DNA from: Haloplanus sp. XH21
GTDB lineage: Archaea; Halobacteriota; Halobacteria; Halobacteriales; Haloferacaceae
DNA length: 64,000 nucleotides
Direction: 5' to 3'
Assembly: GCF_023276355.1 (NCBI RefSeq)
Contig: NZ_JALLPL010000001.1
Coordinates: 2,046,001-2,110,000 of the forward strand
Below are positions 24,713 through 32,211 of this stretch, piece after piece. The translations under genes were made by a program, and so were the position numbers. Numbering within the stretch: position 1 is the first letter of the stretch; each line of letters opens with the position of its first letter. Under the pieces are notes generated by a model. That model was not told the DNA's origin, did no database searches, and saw only the letters and a program-made list of their open reading frames with translations.

Positions 24713-26430
24713 TCGGCCGACCCCATCGATTCGACGGCCGCGAACTGCGAGAGGTCGGCGTCGATATCGAGGTCATGGAGCGATCCGTACGGCCGGTTGA
24801 CGACGATATCGCCCGCCGTCGACTGCCCGACGCCCGGCAGCGCGGCGAGTTCGTCCATCGACGCCGCGTTCAGGTCGAGCGGATGGGGCACGCCCGTCAC
24901 CGAGCGGAAGCCGTGGTCGACGACGGCCACGTCGAGGGTCGTTCCGAGTTCACGCTCGCCGGGAATGGCGACCAGCAGGGGGTAGGTTCCCAATTGCCGG
25001 CCGAAGGTCTTCCCGTCCTGGTGGTACTCCAAGTGAACGTCGGGGAGCACCGTGCCCGCGGGGACGACCCGGCGGAGCATCGGTCGGTCGATTTCCTCCC
25101 GAACCTCGCGCTTGTACTGCTTGAAGAGTTTCTTGTGGTCGGCGGCGATGTCGGCGCCGGTGTCGCTCATCTCGGTGCCGGCGAAGGCCATCACCTGCCG
25201 GATGTTGATGCGCCGGAGCATCAGACCCTCGTCGTAGACGCGCTGGAGGAAGCGCTTGTTGTGCTCGAACGTCTCCTCGCGCTCCCCCTGCAGGCCGTGG
25301 ACGAGGTTGATACCGGGGAGGAGCTTCGGTAAGCGGTCGGCCGCATCGTCGCCGTGGGTGGGCGCGTCGCTCGGGTCGTCGCCGGGGCGCCAGCCGGCCT
25401 CCTCGTTGACGACGCGCACCGCTTCGAGACATTCGTCGGCGGTGACGAGCAGGTTGTTCTCCTCGCGAACCACGGGGTCGGCTGATTCGAGGCCGAACGC
25501 CGCCGTGTCACCGGCCGTGTTGTGCTCGGCGATGATGCGGATGGCCTCGCGGGAGCGCTCCGGGTAGTCGACGATGGTGACGGGGTTCATGTTGTCGAGA
25601 TGGAGCGTCTCCAGGTCGGGCGCCACTTCCCGGATGCCGGCGTAGAGACGGCGGAGGGCGTCGGGGTTGGGCGCCTCGCCGTCGCCGCCGAACGCGAGGA
25701 TGTCGGCCTGTCGCCCCAGACGGAAATGGCGGACGCCGCGCTCGTAGAGCGCCTCGACCTCCCGGACGACCGATTCGGCCGAGCGGAATCCGGGGTCGCC
25801 GTACAGCGGTTCCGTACAGAACGAGCACCGGTAGGCACAGCCACGAGAGGTTTCGAGTTCCGCGATCAGGTAGTCGGGGTGGTTGGGATGATCCTCGACG
25901 ACGAACGCGCCTTTCGCGGCCCAGCGGTCCAGTTCTTCGTTGTCGCGCATGCGGTCGCCGAAGCCCTCTAATCCGCTTGCGACGAGGTCGTGGGCCGCCG
26001 CCTCGACGTCGCCCTTGGCGACGAAGTCGTAGTCGAGGTCCTTGCGCTCCATCTCCTGGCCGCCGGCGTTCTCGTCGCCGACGCCGAAGCGGACGGGACC
26101 GCCCATCAGTGTCGTGCCGTCGGCAGTCCAGGCGAGTTCCCGCACCTCGTCGGGTTCGGCGGGCGTGCCGCCGACGTATTTCCCGGGGACGGTCATGCCG
26201 CCGAGATAGATGAAGAGGTCGGCGTCGGCCACGTCGCCCCACTTCATCCGGTCGTCGCGGAGTTCGTCGATGGTGTGGTAGGCGATGTTGGCGGGGGCGA
26301 CGCCGGCGTCGACGAGCGCGCCCGCGGTGAACCGGGGATACGTCGAGATGTACGGCGGGACCCCGAAATGTGCCGGTTCGTCGACGTAGCCGTCGACGAT
26401 CGTCACGGAGAGTTCGGCGGGGTCGGTCAT
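24709..26430 (-). CDS. Radical SAM protein with B12-binding-like N-terminus and helix-hairpin-helix tail
   Basis: A 573-residue radical SAM enzyme. The 4Fe-4S motif C-A-Y-R-C-S-F-C gives C198, C202 and C205. The first 140 residues form a Rossmann-like fold typical of B12-binding or related N-terminal domains (D-G-Y-V-D-E-P-A, L-G-G-M-T-V-P-G-K), but the cobalamin DxHxxG motif is not evident. A C-terminal helix-hairpin-helix (about 525-560, L-A-A-L-P-G-V-G-Q-S-T-A) points to DNA or RNA as a partner. Archaeal relatives are broadly conserved with unknown substrate. A longer in-frame start at 26493 adds no domain. Confidence 0.88.
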   Translation of the reverse strand: MTDPAELSVTIVDGYVDEPAHFGVPPYISTYPRFTAGALVDAGVAPANIAYHTIDELRDDRMKWGDVADADLFIYLGGMTVPGKYVGGTPAEPDEVRELAWTADGTTLMGGPVRFGVGDENAGGQEMERKDLDYDFVAKGDVEAAAHDLVASGLEGFGDRMRDNEELDRWAAKGAFVVEDHPNHPDYLIAELETSRGCAYRCSFCTEPLYGDPGFRSAESVVREVEALYERGVRHFRLGRQADILAFGGDGEAPNPDALRRLYAGIREVAPDLETLHLDNMNPVTIVDYPERSREAIRIIAEHNTAGDTAAFGLESADPVVREENNLLVTADECLEAVRVVNEEAGWRPGDDPSDAPTHGDDAADRLPKLLPGINLVHGLQGEREETFEHNKRFLQRVYDEGLMLRRINIRQVMAFAGTEMSDTGADIAADHKKLFKQYKREVREEIDRPMLRRVVPAGTVLPDVHLEYHQDGKTFGRQLGTYPLLVAIPGERELGTTLDVAVVDHGFRSVTGVPHPLDLNAASMDELAALPGVGQSTAGDIVVNRPYGSLHDLDIDADLSQFAAVESMGSAD

Positions 26431-26522
26431 ACCCCTTCGTTTGCGGCCGACGCGTAAAACCGTGTTCGTGTGCCCATCGACCCCCCACGCCACTTATGCC
26501 GGTCGCGGCATTATCTCGCCGC

Positions 26523-26681
26523 ATGCCCGCCACGAAAGAGATCAAATGCACCAGCGATGACTGCGAGCTCGATATGTTCGAGAACCACTACACGTACGAC
26601 ATCGCCGACGATCACACCGTCGCTGACCTCTCCTGTCCGCTCTGTGGCGGAACGGACTGTCTCGAAACGATCGAACTATGA
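26523..26681 (+). CDS. Small zinc-finger protein
   Basis: A 52-residue protein. C-T-S-D-D-C at residues 9-14 and C-P-L-C-G-G...C near the end give a four-to-five-cysteine metal site. I recall this as a haloarchaeal single-domain zinc-finger family (DUF7559-like). The stop TGA overlaps the ATG of hsp20 by four bases, so the two are translated together. The ATG at 26523 is used. Role unknown: tiny zinc-finger proteins in haloarchaea affect biofilm formation and swarming in some cases. Confidence 0.78.
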   Translation: MPATKEIKCTSDDCELDMFENHYTYDIADDHTVADLSCPLCGGTDCLETIEL

Positions 26682-27127
26682 CGGGGCTTCGGGAGTTCGG
26701 CAAGTCCGCGGCGACGGCCGTCCTCGAACGGGTCGGCCGCGGCGTCAGTAAGGTACAGGAGCGCAAGCCGCTCCCCTACGACGTGCTGGAGTCGGACGGC
26801 GCGTATCTCGTCGTCTTCGACGCGCCGGGCGTCACCCGGAGCGACGTACAGGTGCGCTACATCGACGGCGAGGTGCAGGTGCGACTCGACCGCTTCCGCG
26901 ACTTCCACGAGGGGTTCGAGATGCGGTTCCCCGGCCGCGGCCTCTCGCTCGACGGCCGGGCGCGTCTCCCGCCGGACGCCGACGTCGACGCCGGTGACGC
27001 CTCGGCAACGCTGAAAGAGAACGGGACGCTACAGGTTCGAGTGCCGAAGCAGGCGTCGGGCACGGATGTCACGGTGCAGACGGAAGACGGCGACGAGGAC
27101 GAGGACGACGGCGACGAGTCGGCGTGA
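26678..27127 (+). CDS. Hsp20/alpha-crystallin family protein
   Basis: A 149-residue small heat-shock-type protein. The alpha-crystallin-like core spans about residues 30-125: Y-D-V-L-E-S-D-G-A-Y-L-V-V-F-D-A-P-G opens the sandwich, and L-K-E-N-G-T-L-Q-V-R-V-P-K is the conserved end strand. The tail is acidic (D and E runs), as in haloarchaeal proteins. It probably acts as a holdase chaperone for proteins under heat or salt stress. The gene overlaps the small zinc-finger gene upstream. Confidence 0.88.
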   Translation: MTGLREFGKSAATAVLERVGRGVSKVQERKPLPYDVLESDGAYLVVFDAPGVTRSDVQVRYIDGEVQVRLDRFRDFHEGFEMRFPGRGLSLDGRARLPPDADVDAGDASATLKENGTLQVRVPKQASGTDVTVQTEDGDEDEDDGDESA

Positions 27128-27134
27128 CCGTCGC

Positions 27135-27740
27135 TCAGACGGGGTAGTCGGCGTCGGGGTCGACCACCCGGTCGACCTCCGGCGGCATCTCCCAGTCGGT
27201 CGTCAGTTCGAGCAGTTGGACGAGCATCCGCCCGGTCGCGCCCCAGACCGTGTAGCCGTCGACGTGGAAGAAATGGAGGCGGATGTCGCCGTAGTACGGG
27301 TGGTCCCGGCGCTCGGACTCGTAGTTCGACGGGTCCGTGAGTTCGGCGACGGGCAGTACGGCGATTTCGGCCACCTCGCGTTCGTCGGGGACGTAGTCGC
27401 GGTCCGGCACCCGGGCGACGAACGGGCGAACGGCGTACTCGCTCACGGTCGGAATGTCGTCGAGTTGTCCCACGATATCCGCCTCGTTCGGGCGGAGACC
27501 GATCTCCTCGTCGGCCTCGCGCTGGGCCGTCGCCCGCAGATCCGCATCGCTCGGTTCGCGACCGCCGCCGGGGAAACTCATCTGCCCCGGATGTTCGCCG
27601 AGATGGTCCGCACGTTTCGTAAAGAGGAGGGCGTCGCCGTCGCCGCGGTCGACGACGGGCGCGATAACCGCCGCTTCGCGCTCGGCGTCGGCGATGGTTC
27701 GGGGCGTGTGGCGAGTGACGGCGGGCAGATCCATGCGCAT
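27135..27740 (-). CDS. Nudix hydrolase (CoA pyrophosphatase-type)
   Basis: A 201-residue Nudix protein. The signature L-G-E-H-P-G-Q-M-S-F-P-G-G-G (residues about 51-64) is the special CoA pyrophosphatase/NudL motif, followed by the Nudix box R-E-A-D-E-E-I-G-L. It likely cleaves CoA and related dinucleotides. The end (I-R-L-H-F-F-H-V-D-G-Y) fits the family. A second in-frame ATG two codons in (27734) is equally possible. It lies convergent to hsp20 with a seven-base gap. Confidence 0.88.
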   Translation of the reverse strand: MRMDLPAVTRHTPRTIADAEREAAVIAPVVDRGDGDALLFTKRADHLGEHPGQMSFPGGGREPSDADLRATAQREADEEIGLRPNEADIVGQLDDIPTVSEYAVRPFVARVPDRDYVPDEREVAEIAVLPVAELTDPSNYESERRDHPYYGDIRLHFFHVDGYTVWGATGRMLVQLLELTTDWEMPPEVDRVVDPDADYPV

Positions 27741-27786
27741 GGTGTCGAGCGGAGTGTCGGACGTACCTACGATCCGAGGGGTCGTT

Positions 27787-28275
27787 TCAGTTGTGGTTCT
27801 CTCGCGCGTCGTCGAGTCGCCGCCGGACGTCGCTCACGTCGGTCCCGCCCCAGGTTTCGAGGTCGTAGCTCACGTCCAGCAACTGCGCGATGCGGTCGGC
27901 GTCCTCGGCGTCGACAGCGCGGGCCGCGTCGGCGCGCAGCCGTCGTTCGGCGGCGGCGACGAGGGCCGTCCGGTCCGGGTCGCGGTCGGGGATGTCGAGG
28001 ATGTGGGGCAGATCCTCCGCCCCATCGGGGAGCGTCGGGAAGGCGACCGGTCCCGCCGCGAGCAACGCCTCTTCCCTCTCCGCCCCGTCGACGGCGACGA
28101 GATAGTAGTTCTCGATAGCGGCGTCGATGGCGGCGGAAACGGCGCCATCGTCCGTTTCCGATCCCTGTTTGAAGGCGAGTTCGGCGAGGGCGCGTTCGAG
28201 TTCCGCTCGCGTCACCGCACCGAAGAGGTCGGCCACAGCGGCGAGTTCGTCGCCCGTGTCGGTGGGGATGCTCAT
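27787..28275 (-). CDS. DUF7109-like haloarchaeal protein
   Basis: A 162-residue acidic, mostly helical soluble protein without cysteines or membrane segments. The central motif G-P-V-A-F-P-T-L-P-D-G-A-E-D-L-P-H and the terminal V-R-R-R-L-D-D-A-R-E look typical of a haloarchaeal family I recall as DUF7109. The repeated alternation of acidic and hydrophobic residues suggests a small helical bundle. Its start overlaps the stop of the glycosyltransferase by four bases (ATGA), indicating co-translation and maybe a shared pathway. No function is proposed. Confidence 0.75.
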   Translation of the reverse strand: MSIPTDTGDELAAVADLFGAVTRAELERALAELAFKQGSETDDGAVSAAIDAAIENYYLVAVDGAEREEALLAAGPVAFPTLPDGAEDLPHILDIPDRDPDRTALVAAAERRLRADAARAVDAEDADRIAQLLDVSYDLETWGGTDVSDVRRRLDDARENHN

Positions 28276-29366
28276 CGGACCGCCTCCAGATCGGCCGTCG
28301 CGGCCTCGGCGATGTCGGCGGGGGACAGCGGGGCGTCGACCCAGGTCGGCAAGCGACGGTCCGGACCCGGTGGCTCGATAGCCGCCGCGTAGGTCGCCAC
28401 CTGGTCGAGTTCGTCGGCGCGGTCGTAGTCGAGGTCGTTGAACGCCGCGTCGAGTTCGTAACTCCGGACGAGCGACTGCGCCGCTTCACGGTAGCGGTCG
28501 GGGAGCGTCTCGTAGTCGGGATCGACCCCGTGATCGGTGACGACGCGAAAGAGCGCGCGGGCGACGTGGCTGCTCATATCGGAGAGGCCGGTCGGCCCGC
28601 TGACCGCGCGGTGGTCGTGCTCGTGTGTCCCCAGGTCGACCTGGGCGCTCCCGTCGAACCCGGCGTACGCGAAGGCGTCGCCGAGGGTGCCGATTTCGAG
28701 CCCCCAGGATCGCTGGGGGCGCAGGCGCTTCGCGAGGTCGGTCGTGACCGCGAACTCGCCCGCGAGCGCGTACCGGAACGCCGCCAGATACCGCAACACC
28801 GGGGCGTCCCGTGAGTCACTCAGCGCGCGGACCAGCGGCGCGAAAAACAGGCGGAAGAGTCGGCCGTAGAGGCGATCGTTCTCGACGCGAGCGTAATACC
28901 CCTTCGAGAAGTCGTAGCCGTTGGCGAGCGGGAAGAGTAGGCGTTGCACGTCCGCCCGCGAGTACGACTGGGTGTCGGCGTCGTGGACGACGACGTACTC
29001 CTCGTCGAGCGCCTGCCCGATGCCGAGCCAGACGTCCCGGCCTTTCCCGAACTCGCCGTCGAGACCGTGGTCGTCGAGCAGGGACTCCAGGCGCGAGCCG
29101 TTACACCAGAGCACCGACAGCGACAGATCGAATTCGTCGAGCCAGTCGGCGAAGGGACCGACGCGATCGGCCGACGCGCGGAGCGGGACGACGACCCGCG
29201 CGGGGGCGAGCCGTTCGAGTTGCGAGAGAACGCGGTCCGGCGCAAGCCCGCCGTATTCGCGCTCGGTCATCGGCACGACGACAGCCGCGCGGTCCGTCGG
29301 CGCCGACGGCAGCGGACCCGTCAGATCGTGGAGCGTGGTCACGCGTTCCTGGACGTACTCCATCAC
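28272..29366 (-). CDS. Glucosyl/mannosyl-3-phosphoglycerate synthase-like glycosyltransferase
   Basis: A 364-residue glycosyltransferase of the GT-A fold. It has A-V-V-V-P-M-T near the start, then the metal-binding D-A-D in V-V-H-D-A-D-T-Q, and F-S-K-G-Y-Y-A-R for the acceptor site. The pattern resembles GpgS (GT81), which makes glucosyl-3-phosphoglycerate, a precursor of compatible solutes, but donor and acceptor are not shown. ATG at 29366 or 29363 (MEYVQERV) is possible. It is co-transcribed with the DUF7109-like gene and divergent from the HVO_0758-type zinc finger. Confidence 0.72.
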   Translation of the reverse strand: MMEYVQERVTTLHDLTGPLPSAPTDRAAVVVPMTEREYGGLAPDRVLSQLERLAPARVVVPLRASADRVGPFADWLDEFDLSLSVLWCNGSRLESLLDDHGLDGEFGKGRDVWLGIGQALDEEYVVVHDADTQSYSRADVQRLLFPLANGYDFSKGYYARVENDRLYGRLFRLFFAPLVRALSDSRDAPVLRYLAAFRYALAGEFAVTTDLAKRLRPQRSWGLEIGTLGDAFAYAGFDGSAQVDLGTHEHDHRAVSGPTGLSDMSSHVARALFRVVTDHGVDPDYETLPDRYREAAQSLVRSYELDAAFNDLDYDRADELDQVATYAAAIEPPGPDRRLPTWVDAPLSPADIAEAATADLEAVR

Positions 29367-29422
29367 CGGTCCCTGCGGGCGGCGCGGACAAAAGCCCGCG
29401 GATGACGACGACGGCCGGACTG

Positions 29423-29432
29423 TTTTTTAAAC
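29423..29432 (+). promoter_or_regulatory. TATA box of the HVO_0758-type zinc-finger gene
   Basis: TTTTTTAAAC is about 26 bases upstream of the ATG at 29454. It lies in a small palindrome (CTGTTT...AAACAG), which could double as an operator. Confidence 0.6.
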
Positions 29433-29453
29433 AGGGACGCACAAGGAGAGGGT

Positions 29454-29624
29454 ATGAAATCGACGCGGAAGGGGCTGCGTGACGGTGAACTCGTGAAAGA
29501 CACCTACGAGCGGCTCACGTGCGCTGAATGTGAGAAGGTGCTGAAAAAGCGGGACGATCCGGACGAGGTGTTCTCGGTGCGGACCTGCCCCGAGTGTGGC
29601 CGCGAGTGGAAGGACCTCCGCTAG
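29454..29624 (+). CDS. HVO_0758-family zinc-finger protein
   Basis: A 56-residue protein missed by size cut-offs. It begins K-S-T-R-K-G-L-R-D-G-E-L and carries C-A-E-C (residues 23-26) and C-P-E-C-G (45-49), a two-CxxC zinc ribbon. The opening and spacing match what I recall of HVO_0758 from Haloferax volcanii, a small zinc-finger protein. It has a TATA box at the leaderless distance and a stop TAG at 29622. Downstream lie the palindromic repeats B and C, so it has a natural terminator-like end. It is convergent with the aldo/keto reductase gene. Confidence 0.85.
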   Translation: MKSTRKGLRDGELVKDTYERLTCAECEKVLKKRDDPDEVFSVRTCPECGREWKDLR

Positions 29625-29629
29625 CGTCA

Positions 29630-29682
29630 TACGGATCGTTGGAAGTCATTACCGGTGAGTCGCCGATCCGTTGTGGCGACTC
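29630..29682. repeat. Intergenic palindrome, copy B (truncated)
   Basis: The left arm (ATACGGATCG..GTGAGTCGCC) and 10-base loop are complete, but only nine bases of the right arm (GGCGACTCA) remain before copy C begins. The left arm matches copy A in its inner 14 bases. This looks like a copy cut short by a neighbouring insertion or recombination. Confidence 0.7.
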
Positions 29683-29764
29683 ATACGGTTTATCGTAAGT
29701 CATTACTGGCGATTCGCTGGACCGTCTCAGCGAATCACCGGTGAACAGTTACACGAATCCGTAT
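29683..29764. repeat. Intergenic palindrome, copy C
   Basis: A full-length but diverged copy. Left arm TACGGTTTATCGTAAG.. and right arm ..GTTACACGAATCCGTAT pair across a short loop; the core is TTCGCTG / CAGCGAA in place of GTCGCC / GGCGAC, with matched changes in both arms. The right end abuts the stop codon of the aldo/keto reductase gene. Together with copy B it fills the gap between two convergent genes. Confidence 0.75.
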
Positions 29765-30852
29765 CACTCGAAGACGGCGTCGAACGCCCGCGCTCCGAGC
29801 GGATCGAACGTCCCCGCAGCGACGTTCTCGGCGACGTGGTCGGAGTCGCTCGTCCCCACGAGCGCACAGGTGACGCCGGGCGCACTTCTCGCGAAGTTGA
29901 TCGCCCGCTGGGCGGGGGTGTCGCCGGCGAGTTCCGCGTCGGTCACGGGCGGCAGCCCCGACGCCAGATCGCCACCCGCGAGGCTGGCGCTCGCGACCAC
30001 GTCGATACCGAGGGCCTGGGCGATATCGAGCGCGGAACGGCGCTCGCCTCGGAACTCGTGGGGTGAGACGGTGAACGCGTCCGCCATGTCGACGTTGAAC
30101 GGGAGCTGAACCGCGCCGAATCCGGTCTCGTCGCGACCGACCGACGCCGCGGCCCGCCGCGCTCGCTCGATGACTTCGGGGAGCGACAGGTAGGCGTCGT
30201 GATCCGGCGGGACGCGAAACGCGTCCCACGTCGCCACGCCGTACTGTACGATGTTGCCGGCGGCGACCCGCCGCTCTAAGCGCTCGAAGGAGGCTTCGAG
30301 CTGATCGTAGACGTCGGCGCGCGACCGCACTTGGAGCTGTGTCTCGGGGTCGTGGACGTAGTAGCAGTCGATGGTGTCGACGCCGAGTGCCTCCAGCGAA
30401 CGGTCGACCAGCGCGTCGATGGCAGCGGGGGCGATGCAGTGACGCCCCGCTGCGATGTCGTCGGGATCGACGGGGCCGGACTCGACGTATCGCTCGCGGA
30501 TGTAACCCGCGGGATCGGCCGGCCGGTCGCCGTCGAACGGGAGATAGCCGCCCCTAGTGGCGACGACGATGGACTCCCGGTCGACATCGGCCCGGTCCAG
30601 CGCACGCCCGACGACGCGCTCGCTGCGCCCGCAACGAAAGTTGCTCGCGGTGTCGACGAGGTTGCAGCCGCCCCTGAACCCGGCGCGCAACGCTCGCTCG
30701 TAGCGGTCGTCTTCGGCATCGGTCGAGTCACCGAGGCGTGTACCGAGGCCGACGCTGGAGACGACACCGGGATCGAACCGGCGGAAATAGGTGCGGCCGA
30801 AGCCGTCGCCGAAGCGGTCCCGATAGGCCCACGTCGCGCGTTCGGTCGCCAT
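29764..30852 (-). CDS. Aldo/keto reductase family protein with altered catalytic tetrad
   Basis: A 362-residue TIM-barrel protein of the aldo/keto reductase superfamily. S-V-G-L-G-T opens the barrel and L-V-D-T-A-S-N-F carries the conserved Asp67. The tetrad is Asp-Tyr-Lys-His in active enzymes. Here the tyrosine position is Phe72 (S-N-F-R-C-G), the lysine position is Arg100 (V-A-T-R-G-G), and only Asp67 and His167 (Y-Y-V-H-D-P) fit. The C-terminal G-T-S-D-S-D-H-V-A-E-N is the usual NADP-phosphate loop, so cofactor binding may persist. It may be a binding protein or use another chemistry. Palindromes flank it on both sides. Confidence 0.82.
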   Translation of the reverse strand: MATERATWAYRDRFGDGFGRTYFRRFDPGVVSSVGLGTRLGDSTDAEDDRYERALRAGFRGGCNLVDTASNFRCGRSERVVGRALDRADVDRESIVVATRGGYLPFDGDRPADPAGYIRERYVESGPVDPDDIAAGRHCIAPAAIDALVDRSLEALGVDTIDCYYVHDPETQLQVRSRADVYDQLEASFERLERRVAAGNIVQYGVATWDAFRVPPDHDAYLSLPEVIERARRAAASVGRDETGFGAVQLPFNVDMADAFTVSPHEFRGERRSALDIAQALGIDVVASASLAGGDLASGLPPVTDAELAGDTPAQRAINFARSAPGVTCALVGTSDSDHVAENVAAGTFDPLGARAFDAVFE

Positions 30853-30877
30853 GCGTCGGATACGCGGCGGCCGGGCT

Positions 30878-30945
30878 TATACGGTTTTGTAAGTCGGTAC
30901 CGGTGGGTCGCCAAGACGGTCCGGCGAGCCGCCGGGACACGGTTC
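30878..30945. repeat. Intergenic palindrome, copy D (degenerate right arm)
   Basis: Left arm ATACGGTTTTGTAAG..GGTGGGTCGCC, ten-base loop AAGACGGTCC as in copy A, then a shorter right arm GGCGAGCCGCCGG..ACGG. The loop sequence is almost the same as in copy A (AAGACGGGTC), which shows common origin. It lies just past the 3' end of the DHH gene and upstream of the aldo/keto reductase start. Confidence 0.65.
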
Positions 30946-30978
30946 CAACACGCCGTCTCAGGAGGTGTCGTCGACAGG

Positions 30979-32136
30979 TCAGTGGTTGCCTTCGAGCGCG
31001 CGCCGGAGTCGGTCGGCGAGCACGTCGCGACGCGCGGGCCAGACGAACCCTTCCTCGTCAAGCGGGATCTGACCGCCGCCCATGCGGGCGTGCCCGCCAC
31101 CGCTCGCACCGGGGATGTCGTCCAGTGCAGTTTCCATCGATCGACCCATGTGAACCCGGTCGTCGCGTGACCGACCCGAGAGATAGAGCATGCCGTTCCA
31201 GGTGCCGTAGACGATGGCGGCGGTCACTCCCTCCAGCAGGATGAGTTCGTCCGCAGCCTGCGGAATGGCGTCCACGTTCGACACCTCGCCCACGTCGCTG
31301 ATGGCGAAGGGGCCGTCGACATCGCGTTCGCGGATCGCCCGTGCCTTGACATCGAGCACTTCGGCGCTCACCTGCGGATTCGCGATGCGGTCCAGCAGGT
31401 TCTCGTCGACACCGTCCGAGAGGTAACCGCTCGCCTCGAAGTCGGCGGCGTCGGTACCGCCAGTCAGCCGGTTCGTGTCGGTGAGAATTCCGAAAAAGAG
31501 CCCCGTCGCCACGCGCGACGGGACCGTATACTCGGCGTCGACCTCGCTCGCGTGGTTCTCGGGGGGGACCGGCGTGGCGTCGAGGTCCTCGAAATACTCC
31601 GCGACGATGCTCGAACAGGCGCCGTACTCGGTGCGGACGTCGGTGAACGCCTCGCCGCTCCCCTCTCCGGGATGGTGATCGACGACCGCGATCGGTGCGA
31701 CGGTTTCGGAGCCCGTGAATCCGCGTGGCTGGTGGTGATCGACGAGTATCACCGGCCACGAGTCGAGATCCGCGACCCGGTCGACCGGCTCGAGGTCGGC
31801 TTCGAGCACGTTCCGAAACACGCGGTTCTCCTGGTGGCGGATCTGTCCCGGAAACTGGATCGTGGCCTGCGTGTCGACCTGTTCGGCCAGCGAGGCAACC
31901 CCCATCGCGGACGCCATCGCATCCGGATCCGGATTCGGGTGGGTCAGCACCGAGACTTCGTCGTGTTCGGCCAACAGCGACGCGAACCGGACGCCCGACG
32001 GGCGGGTTAACTTATGAAAGAGGTACCCGCCGCCGATCAACACGAACAGCGTGACGAGCAGGGCTACCAACAGCTCCGGATACGACTGGGCAATCGTCAC
32101 CGCCCGCCGGATGGACTCCTCGGCGGCGACCGACAT
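30979..32136 (-). CDS. Membrane-anchored DHH-family phosphoesterase
   Basis: A 385-residue protein. One membrane segment near residues 20-42 (L-L-V-A-L-L-V-T-L-F) anchors a cytoplasmic DHH/DHHA1 module. Metal-binding motifs are H-P-N-P-D-P-D-A-M-A, L-V-D-H-H-Q and V-V-D-H-H-P, and the DHHA1 end has G-G-G-H-A-R-M-G-G-G. This fold covers RecJ-like nucleases, nano-RNases and cyclic dinucleotide phosphodiesterases; membrane anchoring resembles GdpP-like proteins, but there is no PAS or GGDEF part. The substrate is open. A TATA-like element AATACTC sits about 32 bases upstream of the ATG. Confidence 0.86.
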   Translation of the reverse strand: MSVAAEESIRRAVTIAQSYPELLVALLVTLFVLIGGGYLFHKLTRPSGVRFASLLAEHDEVSVLTHPNPDPDAMASAMGVASLAEQVDTQATIQFPGQIRHQENRVFRNVLEADLEPVDRVADLDSWPVILVDHHQPRGFTGSETVAPIAVVDHHPGEGSGEAFTDVRTEYGACSSIVAEYFEDLDATPVPPENHASEVDAEYTVPSRVATGLFFGILTDTNRLTGGTDAADFEASGYLSDGVDENLLDRIANPQVSAEVLDVKARAIRERDVDGPFAISDVGEVSNVDAIPQAADELILLEGVTAAIVYGTWNGMLYLSGRSRDDRVHMGRSMETALDDIPGASGGGHARMGGGQIPLDEEGFVWPARRDVLADRLRRALEGNH

Positions 32137-32211
32137 ACCCCTCTCGACTCGGTGGAAGGGGAAGAGTATTCTCCTATTGTGTCTCCCGTGAGAAAACGAA
32201 ATGAAGCGCCG

